Positions 48,226 through 58,087 of a DNA stretch of 64,000 nt are shown piece by piece (positions within the stretch are counted from its first letter, which is position 1; every line of letters begins with the position of its first letter). The DNA comes from Bartonella alsatica. GTDB lineage: Bacteria > Pseudomonadota > Alphaproteobacteria > Rhizobiales > Rhizobiaceae. Position numbers and translations under genes: made by a program. The notes beneath the pieces are model-generated. The model had not been told where the DNA came from. It made no database searches and saw only the letters and a program-made list of their open reading frames with translations. The stretch is from NCBI RefSeq assembly GCF_013388295.1, contig NZ_CP058235.1, positions 248,001-312,000 of the forward strand, given 5' to 3'.

Positions 48226-48827
48226 GAATGGAAATTCCTATATCCACCAAACAACAACTCACTGCAATACGCATAATCCCCCCAAAGATACTGTACTCCA
48301 TCTAAATTGTCATAGAGTGAGCTCTCCAAAGGAAACAAACAGAACCTGTACACTTAACACCGAAATGCACCTGTGATAGTTCTATTTTTTTGAAAAACTA
48401 AAAATGAAAATAATAACAAAAAAAACCTTAAAGGATTGCTTCTTACTTTTATCAAAATACCACTAAAAAAATTCTATCACACTGACCATCATAAACAAAT
48501 ATATTCTTTGCAATCATATGCAAAATATTTAGCTTAACACACATAATGAAACAGCTTTATCTTTCTATATAAAAACGTGTGATATTCTGATTCAAAATAA
48601 GCACCTCGTAAACTACTTTCTTGAAGATCCCCTTTCTTGCGTTTCTTTTCATTTACCACAAAGCAAAATGTAGCAATATCTATGAATTACAGAATTTGAG
48701 ATTAATCTTTTTGTATAATTACTCTTTTGACAACTAAACAGATTAAACTATTTCCTATTGCACGCCTAATAACCGTAACAAAACACAAATTGACTAAACA
48801 TGTATTCAAAAAACAATCTTCCAAATA
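48226..48827. other. Intergenic stretch, no gene seen
   Basis: About 600 bases between miaA and the degP-type gene, both on the minus strand. No convincing coding frame or hairpin terminator; it must contain the miaA promoter or a read-through path from degP. Confidence 0.5.
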
Positions 48828-50345
48828 TCAATCCATTGGAAGCGTTACAACTCGTAATTCTCCATCTGGACGAGCAACTATAAATAAAGCATTTTTACGT
48901 CCAGCCTCACGCAATTTATGAATACGTTTTTTAGCCTCATCAATTTTCGTGACAGCACTTTGATTGATATCAACAATTACTTCACCAGCGCGAATACGCT
49001 TTTTATCCGCTACACTATTTTGTGCAACAGATGTCACCACTAATCCCCAAAGTTTATCTATAATTGAATAATGATGACGTAAATCCGCTGTAAGTTCAGA
49101 TAATGTCATTCCCATAAATTGCATTGTCACACTTTTCGATACAGCATCGTTTTTCTCATCATTGAATTTCTCTTCTGTATCCTCATTTGTTTCTGTCTCA
49201 ATCAAACGACCAAGCTTAACCTTTACTGTTCTTTCCCGGCCATTCCGCAAAACAGTAACATCGACCACTTTTCCTTCTGGACTTTCCGCTACTAAACGCG
49301 GTAAGTCACGCGCATGCTTAATTCTCGCTTTCCCAAAGGAAAGAATAACATCTCCAATTTGTAACTGGCTATTATCTACACCGGATTGTTCTATTTTACC
49401 AGCAACTAACGCTCCCATTGTGCTATCTATTTTCAAACTTTTTGCAATATCTTCTGTCACCGGTTGAATACGAATAGCCAACCAACCGCGTCTTATTTCT
49501 CCCAAATCACGCAACTGATTGATAACAGAAAGAGCCATATCAGATGGTATAGCAAAACCAATACCAATCGATCCTCCAGAAGGCGAAACAATTGCTGTAT
49601 TAATCCCTATCACTTCACCATTTCTATCAAATAACGGACCTCCAGAATTGCCTCGATTAATTGCTGCATCTGTCTGAATAAAATTATCATAAGGACCAGC
49701 ATTAAGATCACGATTGCGTGCAGAAATAATGCCAACCGTCACACTACCACCAAAACCATAAGGGTTACCAATAGCCATAACCCAGTCTCCAATACGCGCC
49801 TTTTCAGAATCTCCGAAACGGACAGCTTTTAATTTTTTTCTCCCTGCTTCCACTTGAAGCAGTGCCAAATCAGTCTTGCTATCCTTTCCAAGTAATTTTG
49901 CTTTTAGCTTTGTACCATCGGTAAAATTAACCTCAATATCATCAGCATCAACAATAACATGATAATTTGTAACAATAAGCCCTTTTTGCGTATCAATCAC
50001 AAAACCAGACCCCAAAGAACGTACCTTCTGAAACTGACTATCTTTTTGACCATCTTTAGGTGTAAAAAAATCACTAAAATATTCTTGTAGTAATGAATCT
50101 TTTGGAATAACAGGCACTGAAATATGCTCATCTTGTTCAGTCCCATCGACAGTCTGTGTTGTAGAAATATTTACAACGGTATCTAAAAGCTCAGCAGCTA
50201 AATCAGGAACGGAAAGGAGTGTATTTTTTGTTTCTACTCCCCAACACAAGCCGATTGATCCTGATAAAAACAAAACCATACAGACAACAACTTTTGTGAT
50301 AAAGAACTTTAAAGACGTATTTTTATCTACGACATTTTTATCCAT
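48828..50345 (-). CDS. Do/DegP-family periplasmic serine protease (HtrA)
   Basis: Envelope quality-control protease and chaperone. An N-terminal hydrophobic anchor or signal (~19-37) precedes a trypsin-like domain with the full triad: His in TNYHVIVDADD, Asp in KTDLALLQV, Ser in RGNSGGPLF. Two PDZ domains follow (~290-385 and ~405-505; carboxylate loops near GWLAIRI and MGMTLSEL). 505 residues, as for DegP/DegQ of Rhizobiales. The last gene of the thyA-folA-hflK-hflC-degP direction; hflKC-degP adjacency is common in alphaproteobacteria. Confidence 0.93.
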   Translation of the reverse strand: MDKNVVDKNTSLKFFITKVVVCMVLFLSGSIGLCWGVETKNTLLSVPDLAAELLDTVVNISTTQTVDGTEQDEHISVPVIPKDSLLQEYFSDFFTPKDGQKDSQFQKVRSLGSGFVIDTQKGLIVTNYHVIVDADDIEVNFTDGTKLKAKLLGKDSKTDLALLQVEAGRKKLKAVRFGDSEKARIGDWVMAIGNPYGFGGSVTVGIISARNRDLNAGPYDNFIQTDAAINRGNSGGPLFDRNGEVIGINTAIVSPSGGSIGIGFAIPSDMALSVINQLRDLGEIRRGWLAIRIQPVTEDIAKSLKIDSTMGALVAGKIEQSGVDNSQLQIGDVILSFGKARIKHARDLPRLVAESPEGKVVDVTVLRNGRERTVKVKLGRLIETETNEDTEEKFNDEKNDAVSKSVTMQFMGMTLSELTADLRHHYSIIDKLWGLVVTSVAQNSVADKKRIRAGEVIVDINQSAVTKIDEAKKRIHKLREAGRKNALFIVARPDGELRVVTLPMD

Positions 50346-50500
50346 GATATGCCTTTAAACAAAATGCTGCAAAGAGATTCTCTAAATTCATCTACGCAAA
50401 ATCAAGACGGTTTAACACTCTACCATTTGCATCCTAAAAGAAAGTAACAACAGATCACACCTCTCATACAAAAGCGTGTATCCATAATTCATTGTCACTT

Positions 50501-51436
50501 CTACTCTCCTCCGATTTTTTGATCAGTTTTATTAAAGCCAGTATTCATTGTTGAAGGAAATTTTCCCTTTTTCTGCAGTGGATTGCGAAAATAGAAAAAG
50601 AAATCCTCATTTGGTGAAATTACCATGGGAATATGTTCTAAATTTTTGTACTGTTCCATCGCTAACCAAAAATCGTAAAAGGAAGGATCAGCCTCTCTCG
50701 CATTTAACAAAAGGCGAATACTTTCAGCCTGACCTTCACCACGAGTAATTTCAGCATCACGTTTTGCAGCGGCTACGATCTCTTCATATTCACGATTAGC
50801 TTCCGCCACAATACGATCTCGCTCCTGCTGACCACGAGCACGAATATTTTCAGCTGCAGCCTCACGCTCAGCTGCCATTTGCCGATAGACATCTTCTGAA
50901 ACAGCATCAGTTAAATCAGTTTTACGAATACGTACATCAACAATAGTAATGCCTAATGACCCTGCATCTACAGAAAACTGCCGCTGCACTTCAGCCATCA
51001 TCGCTCCCCGTTCATCTGATAAAGCTGCTTTAAATTCACGCTTACCATAAACGGCACGTAAAGCATCAATAAAACGCGGTGCAAGATTTTCACGCGCAGC
51101 AATTTGCGGACGCCCCGAAGCAATACGCTGTAAAAACAGCTTTGGATCTGTAATACGATAAATAAAGAACGCATCTACTTCATAATAGGCTCCACCACGA
51201 ACCTGTACAGATTGTGTAGGAACATCATAACGTAACAACCGATTATCAACAATGATCATCTTATCTATAAAGGGCGCTTTCAAATAGATCCCAGGATCAG
51301 ATTCTACCTTAACAATTTGCCCAAAACGCTTAATTGCCACTTGTTGACGAGGATAAACTATAAAAATAGACATCCAAAAAATCATCAAAAAGAGTACTAT
51401 AGTACTAAATAAAAATAAGAAACGAGACTGCTGCAT
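50501..51436 (-). CDS. hflC: HflC, modulator of FtsH protease
   Basis: SPFH/prohibitin-domain protein that, with HflK, caps the FtsH protease on the periplasmic side. An N-terminal membrane span (FLFLFSTIVLFLMIFWMSIFI), then the SPFH domain with IVYPRQQVAIKRFGQIV and GIYLKAPFIDKMIIVDNRLL, and a coiled-coil (QMAAEREAAAENIRARGQQE, RDRIVAEANREYEEI, ~185-240). 311 residues. It begins 2 bases after the hflK stop, so the two are co-translated. Confidence 0.95.
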   Translation of the reverse strand: MQQSRFLFLFSTIVLFLMIFWMSIFIVYPRQQVAIKRFGQIVKVESDPGIYLKAPFIDKMIIVDNRLLRYDVPTQSVQVRGGAYYEVDAFFIYRITDPKLFLQRIASGRPQIAARENLAPRFIDALRAVYGKREFKAALSDERGAMMAEVQRQFSVDAGSLGITIVDVRIRKTDLTDAVSEDVYRQMAAEREAAAENIRARGQQERDRIVAEANREYEEIVAAAKRDAEITRGEGQAESIRLLLNAREADPSFYDFWLAMEQYKNLEHIPMVISPNEDFFFYFRNPLQKKGKFPSTMNTGFNKTDQKIGGE

Positions 51437-51438
51437 AA

Positions 51439-52584
51439 TTAGCGTCCTCCAGAAATACGAGAATCCAAAAACGATGTAGAACGCGTTGATGTTTTTTTCA
51501 CGTTTTCTGATGAATTGCTACGTAGCAATTCATTCAGCGGGAGATAGGGAACCATTGGAGAATTTATTTGATCAAGAACCAACTTGTTAGGTGACGAGAG
51601 AATACGCCCTACAGTCTCCATATAAAGGCGATAACGCGTAGCTTCTGGTGAAATTATAGCCTCACGGGCTATAGCCTGAAAACGCTCAGCACGCCCTCTT
51701 GCCTCTTCAACCATCTGCGCCTTTTCACCCTTTGCAATTTCCCGTGTGCGTGAAGCTTCACCATTTGCTAAACCAATTTTAGTAAAACGCACACGATTTC
51801 CCTCTTCAATCATCCGCCCACGTTCTTGCTCTGCCTGCTGGACAGAATTAAAAGCAGCAGCAACCTTTGTAGGAGGAGCAGCTTCACTGATTGACACACG
51901 GCTTATTTCAACACCAAGTTGATATTTATCTACCGTTAACTGGATAATTTTTCTAACGTCACTAGCAACTTCTTCTTTCTTGTCACGTAAAACATCATCA
52001 ACGGGTCTTGAACCAATAACCTCACGCATCGCACTCTCAGCTACTTGACGAACTGTTCCTTCTTGATCATTCACATTGAATAAAAATTGACTAGGGCGTG
52101 AAATTCGATAGTAAACAGAAAAATTGACATTAACAATATTCTGATCACTCGAAAGCATCAAGCCTTCACTTTGTTGAACCTGTCCGGATTGACTACCGAT
52201 CGCAATCATTTTCTCTGTTAAAGGCACTTTCATATAAGTCTCAATTGGCCAAAAATGAAAATGCAAACCATCACCAATAATCTCTGCTTTTGGCACCCCA
52301 AAACGCAATTCCACTGCTTGTTCATTTTGCTGAACAATATAAATAGACTGATACAAACAAAAAAATACAGCAAGAAGAAACAACAGAACAAAAAGCCCAC
52401 TTCTACCAACTTGTTGAAATTGATCATGCCCTTTACGCAAAAGATCATCAATATTGGAACCATTGTCACCATCACCATTGCCCCCAGAACCAAAAATATT
52501 CTTAGCAGGTGTTTTTTTGTCACTACCGTATTTACTCTTTTTACCGCTCCATGGGCCGCTACCATTTTGATTTGTCCAGGGCAT
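51439..52584 (-). CDS. hflK: HflK, modulator of FtsH protease
   Basis: Partner of HflC in the FtsH regulatory complex. The cytoplasmic N terminus is Gly/Asn/Asp-rich (MPWTNQNGSGPWSG, GSGGNGDGDNGSNIDDLLRK), then a membrane span (~65-85) and the SPFH domain (IVQQNEQAVELRFGVPKAEI, DGLHFHFWPIE). A coiled-coil with ERGRMIEEGNRVRFTKIGLA follows, then a C-terminal tail. 381 residues from ATG 52584; the ATG at 52590 is two codons earlier in frame. Confidence 0.95.
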   Translation of the reverse strand: MPWTNQNGSGPWSGKKSKYGSDKKTPAKNIFGSGGNGDGDNGSNIDDLLRKGHDQFQQVGRSGLFVLLFLLAVFFCLYQSIYIVQQNEQAVELRFGVPKAEIIGDGLHFHFWPIETYMKVPLTEKMIAIGSQSGQVQQSEGLMLSSDQNIVNVNFSVYYRISRPSQFLFNVNDQEGTVRQVAESAMREVIGSRPVDDVLRDKKEEVASDVRKIIQLTVDKYQLGVEISRVSISEAAPPTKVAAAFNSVQQAEQERGRMIEEGNRVRFTKIGLANGEASRTREIAKGEKAQMVEEARGRAERFQAIAREAIISPEATRYRLYMETVGRILSSPNKLVLDQINSPMVPYLPLNELLRSNSSENVKKTSTRSTSFLDSRISGGR

Positions 52585-52701
52585 CATCACCTCTTTAATT
52601 GACTACCATTAATCAATATCAACCATTTACTTGATCTTATAAAATGCTTCTTATCTGTTTACAATGTAACTGATAGGCTCTTTCCACTCAATTACAAACG
52701 A

Positions 52702-53211
52702 TTATTTCCGCTCATAAACTATAAAACGCGTCGGATGACTGTCTTTATCTCCTTCTGGAATATATTGCGTTTGCACAATAGTCCACCCTTCTTTATCGAA
52801 AACAGGAAAAAAACTATCACCTTCAATGGAAGCTAATACTTCTGTAAGAAATATTTTATCAGCAATACGCAATCCTTGTTGAAAAATTTCACCACCACCA
52901 ATAATAAAAATTGCATTTGCACCATTTTGAGAAGCCTCGCTTTTTGCAACAGAACAAGCTTGAAGCAAAGAATGAACAACAACAGCACCTTCAGCCATAA
53001 ATGTACAATTGCGCGTAATAACAATATTTGTACGCCCTGGTAAAGGTCGTCCAAGAGAATCCCAAGTTTTTCGTCCCATAATAATAGGCTTACCAAAAGT
53101 TAAAGTCTTAAAGCGTTGCAAATCTGTTGACAAACGCCAAGGCATAATACCTCCACGACCGATAACACCATTTTCTGCAACAGCTGCAATTAAACAAACT
53201 GAAAAAGTCAT
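52702..53211 (-). CDS. folA: Dihydrofolate reductase
   Basis: Reduces dihydrofolate to tetrahydrofolate with NADPH, restoring the cofactor oxidised by ThyA. Visible motifs: [20 protein letters not shown] (~6-25, Met20 loop), DLQRFK with the active-site Asp at ~30, [20 protein letters not shown] (~42-61) and IIGGGEIFQ (~105-113). 169 residues. Its ATG overlaps the thyA stop by 4 bases (ATGA), so the pair is translationally coupled. Confidence 0.96.
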   Translation of the reverse strand: MTFSVCLIAAVAENGVIGRGGIMPWRLSTDLQRFKTLTFGKPIIMGRKTWDSLGRPLPGRTNIVITRNCTFMAEGAVVVHSLLQACSVAKSEASQNGANAIFIIGGGEIFQQGLRIADKIFLTEVLASIEGDSFFPVFDKEGWTIVQTQYIPEGDKDSHPTRFIVYERK

Positions 53212-54002
53212 ATTGCTACTGGAGCCTTGATATGTGGTTGTGCTTCATAATTAAGCAATTCAAAATCCTCAAATTTAAAAGAAAAAAGATCTGTTACCGC
53301 TGGATTTATACGCATAAACGGCAAAGCATTTGGTCTACGAGACAATTGATACCCAGCCTGCTCAAAATGATTAGAATAAAGATGCGCATCACCAAGCGTA
53401 TGAATAAAATCACCTACTTTAAGCCCACTGACTTGCGCAATCATCATCGTTAACAATGCATAAGAAGCAATATTAAACGGAATACCTAAGAAAATATCCG
53501 CTGAACGTTGATAAAGCTGGCAGGATAACTTACCATTAGCAATGTAAAATTGAAAAAAACAATGGCACGGCGGGAGAGCCATCTCCTCTATTAATGCGGG
53601 ATTCCACGCTGTTACAATTAAACGGCGAGAATTAGGCGTTTTCTTAATCATAGTCAATAGATTACTAATTTGATCAATATATCGTCCGTCAGGAGCTGGC
53701 CAAGAACGCCACTGATAACCATAAATAGGACCAAGATTCCCTTTCTCATCAGCCCATTCATCCCAGATTGACACACCATGTTCCTTCAACCACGCGATAT
53801 TCGTATCACCCTTAAGAAACCACAAAAGCTCATAAATGATTGAACGTAAATGCAATTTCTTTGTTGTTAACAATGGGAATCCGACCTGTAAATCAAATCG
53901 CATCTGATATCCAAAAACCGATCGCGTTCCAACACCGGTCCGATCTACACGATCAATGCCGTAATTTAAAACATGAGATAAAAGATCAAGGTAGATTTTC
54001 AT
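53208..54002 (-). CDS. thyA: Thymidylate synthase
   Basis: Makes dTMP from dUMP with methylene-tetrahydrofolate. It has [16 protein letters not shown] near the start, the catalytic Cys in [16 protein letters not shown] (~148), the substrate loop [18 protein letters not shown] and DAHLYSNH, ending HIKAPVAI. 264 residues, the standard class. First gene of the folate/membrane quality-control run; the upstream region is divergent from the first kgtP. Confidence 0.97.
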   Translation of the reverse strand: MKIYLDLLSHVLNYGIDRVDRTGVGTRSVFGYQMRFDLQVGFPLLTTKKLHLRSIIYELLWFLKGDTNIAWLKEHGVSIWDEWADEKGNLGPIYGYQWRSWPAPDGRYIDQISNLLTMIKKTPNSRRLIVTAWNPALIEEMALPPCHCFFQFYIANGKLSCQLYQRSADIFLGIPFNIASYALLTMMIAQVSGLKVGDFIHTLGDAHLYSNHFEQAGYQLSRRPNALPFMRINPAVTDLFSFKFEDFELLNYEAQPHIKAPVAI

Positions 54003-54223
54003 ATAAATATTATGCCCGATTCTATCGGTTATAAAAAATAAAAACTATAAAAATTCAGAAAAGTACAATTTAAATCTCTTTTTTCAAACATCTTTCACAA
54101 GAAATTACCATGATCCGATTAAATTTTTGACGCAAAAGATAAAATACTGTAGACAGCTCCTAGGGGAATAAATACAGGGATAATAAATCAACAGACATGA
54201 ACATAATTTAAAGGGATAGACTT

Positions 54224-55531
54224 ATGGAGAATGAAACAACTCTAGCACCGCATGATACGAGAAAACGTGTTCTTTCTATCATATCTAGTGCATCAGGTAA
54301 TCTAGTTGAATGGTATGATTTTTATGTTTATTCTTTCACATCCATCTACTTTGCATCACAGTTTTTTCCCTCCAACGGAGATGTTGTTACTGAACTTTTA
54401 AAGTCTTCCATTGTCTTTTTTATCGGCTTCCTCATGCGTCCAATTGGCGGTTGGCTCTTCGGATTTATTGCTGACCGTTATGGACGTAAGCGCTCTTTGC
54501 TTATTTCTGTTTTTATGATGTGCGGTGGTTCATTCCTCATTGCCTTACTTCCTACATATGAAACTATTGGAGCAACAGCAGCGGTTCTACTCATTTTACT
54601 CCGTATGCTTCAAGGACTCTCAGTGGGCGGTGAATACGGTACAACAGCAACTTATATGAGCGAAATTGCTGTGAAGAATCGTCGTGGTTTTTTTAGCTCC
54701 TTCCAATATGCCACACTCATTGGTGGTCAACTTCTCGCAAGTCTGGTTATGTTTATTCTAGCGTTATATCTCACAGAAGATCAGTTAAAAGCATGGGGAT
54801 GGCGTATACCCTTTGCGATTGGTGGATTAGGAGCAATTGTCGCAATTTATCTGCGTCGCTCACTTCATGAGACAACAACCAAAGAAAGCCGTTCTAAAGA
54901 ACAAGCTGGTAGCCTCAAAGAGCTTCTCTGCAATCACAGAAAAGCTTTCTTTTTAGTTATAGGCTTTACAGCGGGAGGGTCTCTCACATTTTATACCTGT
55001 ACAACTTATATGCAGAAATATCTGATCACAACCACAGGGTTTGATAAACACACCGCTACAACAATAATGACTGCTGCACTCTTTATTTTTATGTTACTCC
55101 AACCTCTTTTTGGTTCTCTAGCCGATAAAATTGGCACAAAAGCTTCGTTGCTTATTTGGAGTGCCCTATCTATCATCTGCACAATTCCTGCACTTAGAAT
55201 CATTGGTAGCACAGATGATACATGGGTTGCCTTATCAGTCATTACTGGAATGCTTTGTATTATGAGTTTTTATACGTCTATTTCTGGTATCGTAAAAGCA
55301 GAAATGTTTCCTGCTTCAATCCGGGCAATGGGAGTTGGTCTTTCTTATGCTATTGCCAACGCGCTATTTGGTGGTTCTGCTGAAACTGTAGCACTTGAAT
55401 TTAAAAAGATTGGATATGAATCCGTCTTCCATTTTTACATAGCCGGTATGATGATTATTGCATTTATCGCAATTCTTTTCATGCCAGATGCTAGAAAAAA
55501 AGGATACCTTCAAGGAGAAGATATTCATTAA
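54224..55531 (+). CDS. kgtP: MHS-family 2-oxoglutarate permease-like transporter, copy 1
   Basis: 12-span major-facilitator transporter of the metabolite:H+ symporter family, closest in my reading to KgtP (2-oxoglutarate/H+). Start DTRKRVLSIISSASGNLVEW (~11-30) with YDFYVYSFTSIYFA; MFS motif A-like FGFIADRYGRKRS (~86-98); GLSVGGEYGTTATYMSE; and SGIVKAEMFPASIRAMGVGL. 435 residues. The ribosome site AAAGGGAT precedes the ATG. It is the first of three tandem paralogues; the upstream DNA shows a block (TTTCACAAGAAATTAC) shared with copy 3. Substrate is inferred by family. Confidence 0.88.
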   Translation: MENETTLAPHDTRKRVLSIISSASGNLVEWYDFYVYSFTSIYFASQFFPSNGDVVTELLKSSIVFFIGFLMRPIGGWLFGFIADRYGRKRSLLISVFMMCGGSFLIALLPTYETIGATAAVLLILLRMLQGLSVGGEYGTTATYMSEIAVKNRRGFFSSFQYATLIGGQLLASLVMFILALYLTEDQLKAWGWRIPFAIGGLGAIVAIYLRRSLHETTTKESRSKEQAGSLKELLCNHRKAFFLVIGFTAGGSLTFYTCTTYMQKYLITTTGFDKHTATTIMTAALFIFMLLQPLFGSLADKIGTKASLLIWSALSIICTIPALRIIGSTDDTWVALSVITGMLCIMSFYTSISGIVKAEMFPASIRAMGVGLSYAIANALFGGSAETVALEFKKIGYESVFHFYIAGMMIIAFIAILFMPDARKKGYLQGEDIH

Positions 55532-56212
55532 CTTTTTCATTAACTTTTTTGTTATATTCGTCATATGGAAATTAAGTGCTCATAAATTTTCGTACTCTAT
55601 CTCCGATAGTGTAAAACAATACTATTCTTTTCTGTAACCTACGCTTTTAATAGTAAGTTTTCATAGTATCATAAATATGTCGCTTTTTTTCCACTGAATA
55701 CAGTGCACTCAAGAGCAAAGAAATCTTTGTTTGAGTTTAAGCAACCATTCTTTTTATCAATAATGATCAACCTTTATCGAAAGTAACTTCCTCCCATAAA
55801 AACACAACCGCCTATTTCGCAATAATATAAGTCTAAAAGAAAATGAGCAGCAACAGTATTTTAACTGTAAATAGGCGGATTTGCGGTTTATCACAACACA
55901 CATACATGTATAGAATAAACTACATCTGTTTCCATAAGTTATCCTATCTCAATATCTTTTTTATCTAATGATCAATGACATTATTAACGCGCAACAAAAA
56001 TCAAAACACACATCCTATAAATATTATGGTCTTCTGCTTTACTAAAATATAAAGTCATCAAAAAGTATAGTGCCATAACCCAAATAAGCCATCTCAAATA
56101 GCTTTCATAAAAATAACTATTACATACATTATATAATTGAATTTTAATGATACAAATCATTATCAACTTTAAACTAAAAAAATAAACTATAGATCTAAAG
56201 GGGGAATATTTC
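55532..56212. other. Spacer between kgtP copies 1 and 2
   Basis: About 680 bases. It has a short direct repeat (ATTAACTTTTT, twice, at 55528-55550) after copy 1 and an inverted repeat, CCGCCTATTT at 55808-55817 with AAATAGGCGG at 55869-55878. The last ~150 bases are homologous to the region before copy 3. A 95-codon minus-strand frame here (55984-56271) enters the kgtP coding start and is rejected. Confidence 0.5.
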
Positions 56213-57502
56213 ATGAAAAGCGAAACAACTTTAAAACCAGATGATACAAGGAAACGTATCTTCGCAATCATATCCAGCGCATCAGGAAATCTAGTAGAAT
56301 GGTATGATTTCTATGCTTATTCATTTGCGTCGATTTATTTTGCTTCACAATTCTTTCCTGCAGATGATGATGTCGTTACACAACTTTTAAAAATTGCAGG
56401 AATCTTTTTTATTGGCTTTCTTATGCGCCCGATTGGAGCATGGCTCTTCGGCTTCATTGCCGACCGTTATGGACGTAAACGTTCAATGCTTATTTCTGTT
56501 TTTATGATGTGTGGTGGTTCATTTCTTATTGCCATACTTCCTACTTACAAAACTATTGGAATAACAGCAGCCTTTCTTTTGCTTTTAATCCGTATATTTC
56601 AAGGACTTTCAGTCGGCGGTGAATATGGCACAACAGCAACTTATATGAGCGAAGTCGCTCTTAAAAATCATCGCGGGTTCTTTGCTTCCTTCCAATATGC
56701 TACAACGATCACAGGTCAACTTCTCGCCAGCTTTATTATATTTATTTTAGCACTTTATCTCACTGAAGATCAGTTAAAATCATGGGGCTGGCGTATCCCC
56801 TTTGTGATTGGTGGATTAGGAGCACTGGTTGCGATTTATTTGCGTCGTTCGCTCCATGAAACAACAACCAAAGAAAGCCGCTCCAACCAACATGCTGGTA
56901 GTATTAAAGAGCTTTTCCACAACCACAAAAAAGCTTTCTTTTTGGTTGTTGGCTTTACAGCGGGAGGGTCACTCACATTTTACACATACACTACTTACAT
57001 GCAAAAATATCTGATAACAACCACAGGATTTGATAAACAAACTGCAACAACGATAATGACTGCCGCACTTTTCATTTTTGTATTACTCCAACCCCTCTTT
57101 GGGTCTTTAGCCGATAAAATTGGAACAAGGACTTCACTTATCAGTTGGAGTACCCTATCCATTATTTGCACAATTCCTGTGCTTAAAATGATTGGAAATA
57201 CCCATAATGCATGGTTTGCATTATTAATTATTATCGGAATGCTCTGTATTATGAGTTTTTATACATCCATCGCTGGTATCATAAAAGCAGAACTGTTTCC
57301 TGCTCCAATCCGAGCTATTGGAGTTGGACTTTCTTTTGCTATTGGTAATGCGCTGTTTGGCGGTTCTGCCGAATATGTAGCACTTGGACTTAAAAATATC
57401 GGATATGAAACTATCTTCTCTTTTTACATAATTGGTATGATGATCATTGCACTCATTTCAATTCTCTTAATGCCAGATATAGACAAAGAAGGATATCTTT
57501 AA
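56213..57502 (+). CDS. kgtP: MHS-family 2-oxoglutarate permease-like transporter, copy 2
   Basis: Second paralogue, 429 residues, colinear with copy 1 throughout. It retains SASGNLVEWYDFYAY, FGFIADRYGRKRSM and GLSVGGEYGTTATYMSE; it differs at GAWLFG (GGWLFG in copies 1 and 3: GGWIFG). It ends sooner (…MPDIDKEGYL). Translation start: ATG at 56213 after AAAGGGGGAATATTTC, identical to copy 3. Followed by an imperfect terminator and a degenerate copy of the DUF2853 gene's 3' part. Looks functional. Confidence 0.88.
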   Translation: MKSETTLKPDDTRKRIFAIISSASGNLVEWYDFYAYSFASIYFASQFFPADDDVVTQLLKIAGIFFIGFLMRPIGAWLFGFIADRYGRKRSMLISVFMMCGGSFLIAILPTYKTIGITAAFLLLLIRIFQGLSVGGEYGTTATYMSEVALKNHRGFFASFQYATTITGQLLASFIIFILALYLTEDQLKSWGWRIPFVIGGLGALVAIYLRRSLHETTTKESRSNQHAGSIKELFHNHKKAFFLVVGFTAGGSLTFYTYTTYMQKYLITTTGFDKQTATTIMTAALFIFVLLQPLFGSLADKIGTRTSLISWSTLSIICTIPVLKMIGNTHNAWFALLIIIGMLCIMSFYTSIAGIIKAELFPAPIRAIGVGLSFAIGNALFGGSAEYVALGLKNIGYETIFSFYIIGMMIIALISILLMPDIDKEGYL

Positions 57503-57548
57503 AGACGATACAATCCATTAAAATTTTTATATACAAAAGAGTCCAACT

Positions 57549-57588
57549 AATTAGGCCTTTTTGTAATGTAATTAGGCCTTTTTGTAAT
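57549..57588. repeat. Twofold ~20-bp repeat after kgtP copy 2
   Basis: TAATTAGGCCTTTTTGTAATG occurs twice in tandem (overlapping by one base). It corresponds to the right half of the terminator found intact after copy 3 (TTGGGCCTTTTT), so it is an eroded, duplicated terminator. Confidence 0.75.
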
Positions 57589-57715
57589 GAATGTATAAAA
57601 ATTTAATAAAAGCAGCAAATAACATGAAATAATTCATTTCTTTTAGCTTACCTTACAAAAAAAACATTGTGGTCCTTTACAAGGTGAAGAACACGTGTAT
57701 AAAAATCTACATTGT

Positions 57716-57885
57716 TTAAATTTTATCAAGTATCCTTAATCGTTTAGCGACTAAATAATAAAAAGTTACACAACTTTTCTGCACATTCCAAACATCTTCG
57801 GCAACTGTTAACACAACCATTTAAACACTCTTTTTAATAACAATTCACTAACTTGAATCTATTTTTCAACGCACTTCTTCCCGCG
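57716..57885 (-). pseudogene. Degenerate 3' part of a DUF2853 gene
   Basis: TTTAAATTTTATCAAG…, ACAAATAATAAAA-like AATAATAAAAAGTTACACAA and TTTTTCAACGCACTTCTTCC align in order with the intact gene at 59474-59650 (AATAATAAAAGGTTACACGA, TTTTTCAACGCGTTCTAATT). The frame is destroyed. It shows that the duplicated unit included the permease plus its convergent neighbour. Confidence 0.6.
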
Positions 57886-58087
57886 CTCAGCTTTAGATTC
57901 AATATAATTAGCTTATCCTACTACAAAATAAAACCCTCTAAATGTACAAGTCTATAACCCAAATAAGCCCTCTCAAATAGCTTTCACAAGAAATTATTAC
58001 GATACTACTAATTGAATTTTGATGATACAAGTCGTACAACAAACTTAATCAGAAAAATAAATTATAGATTTAAAGGGGGAATATTTC

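Larger units (their letters stand above)
57503..58087. other. Spacer between kgtP copies 2 and 3
   Basis: About 585 bases containing the twofold repeat and DUF2853 relic listed separately, then ~150 bases homologous to the region upstream of copy 2 (AACCCAAATAAGCCCTCTCA, AATAGCTTTCAC, TAAAGGGGGAATATTTC). Confidence 0.7.

Noticed and set aside
55984-56271. 95-codon minus-strand frame between permease copies
   Set aside because: Runs into the antisense of permease copy 2 and its leader; no equivalent is open before copy 3.
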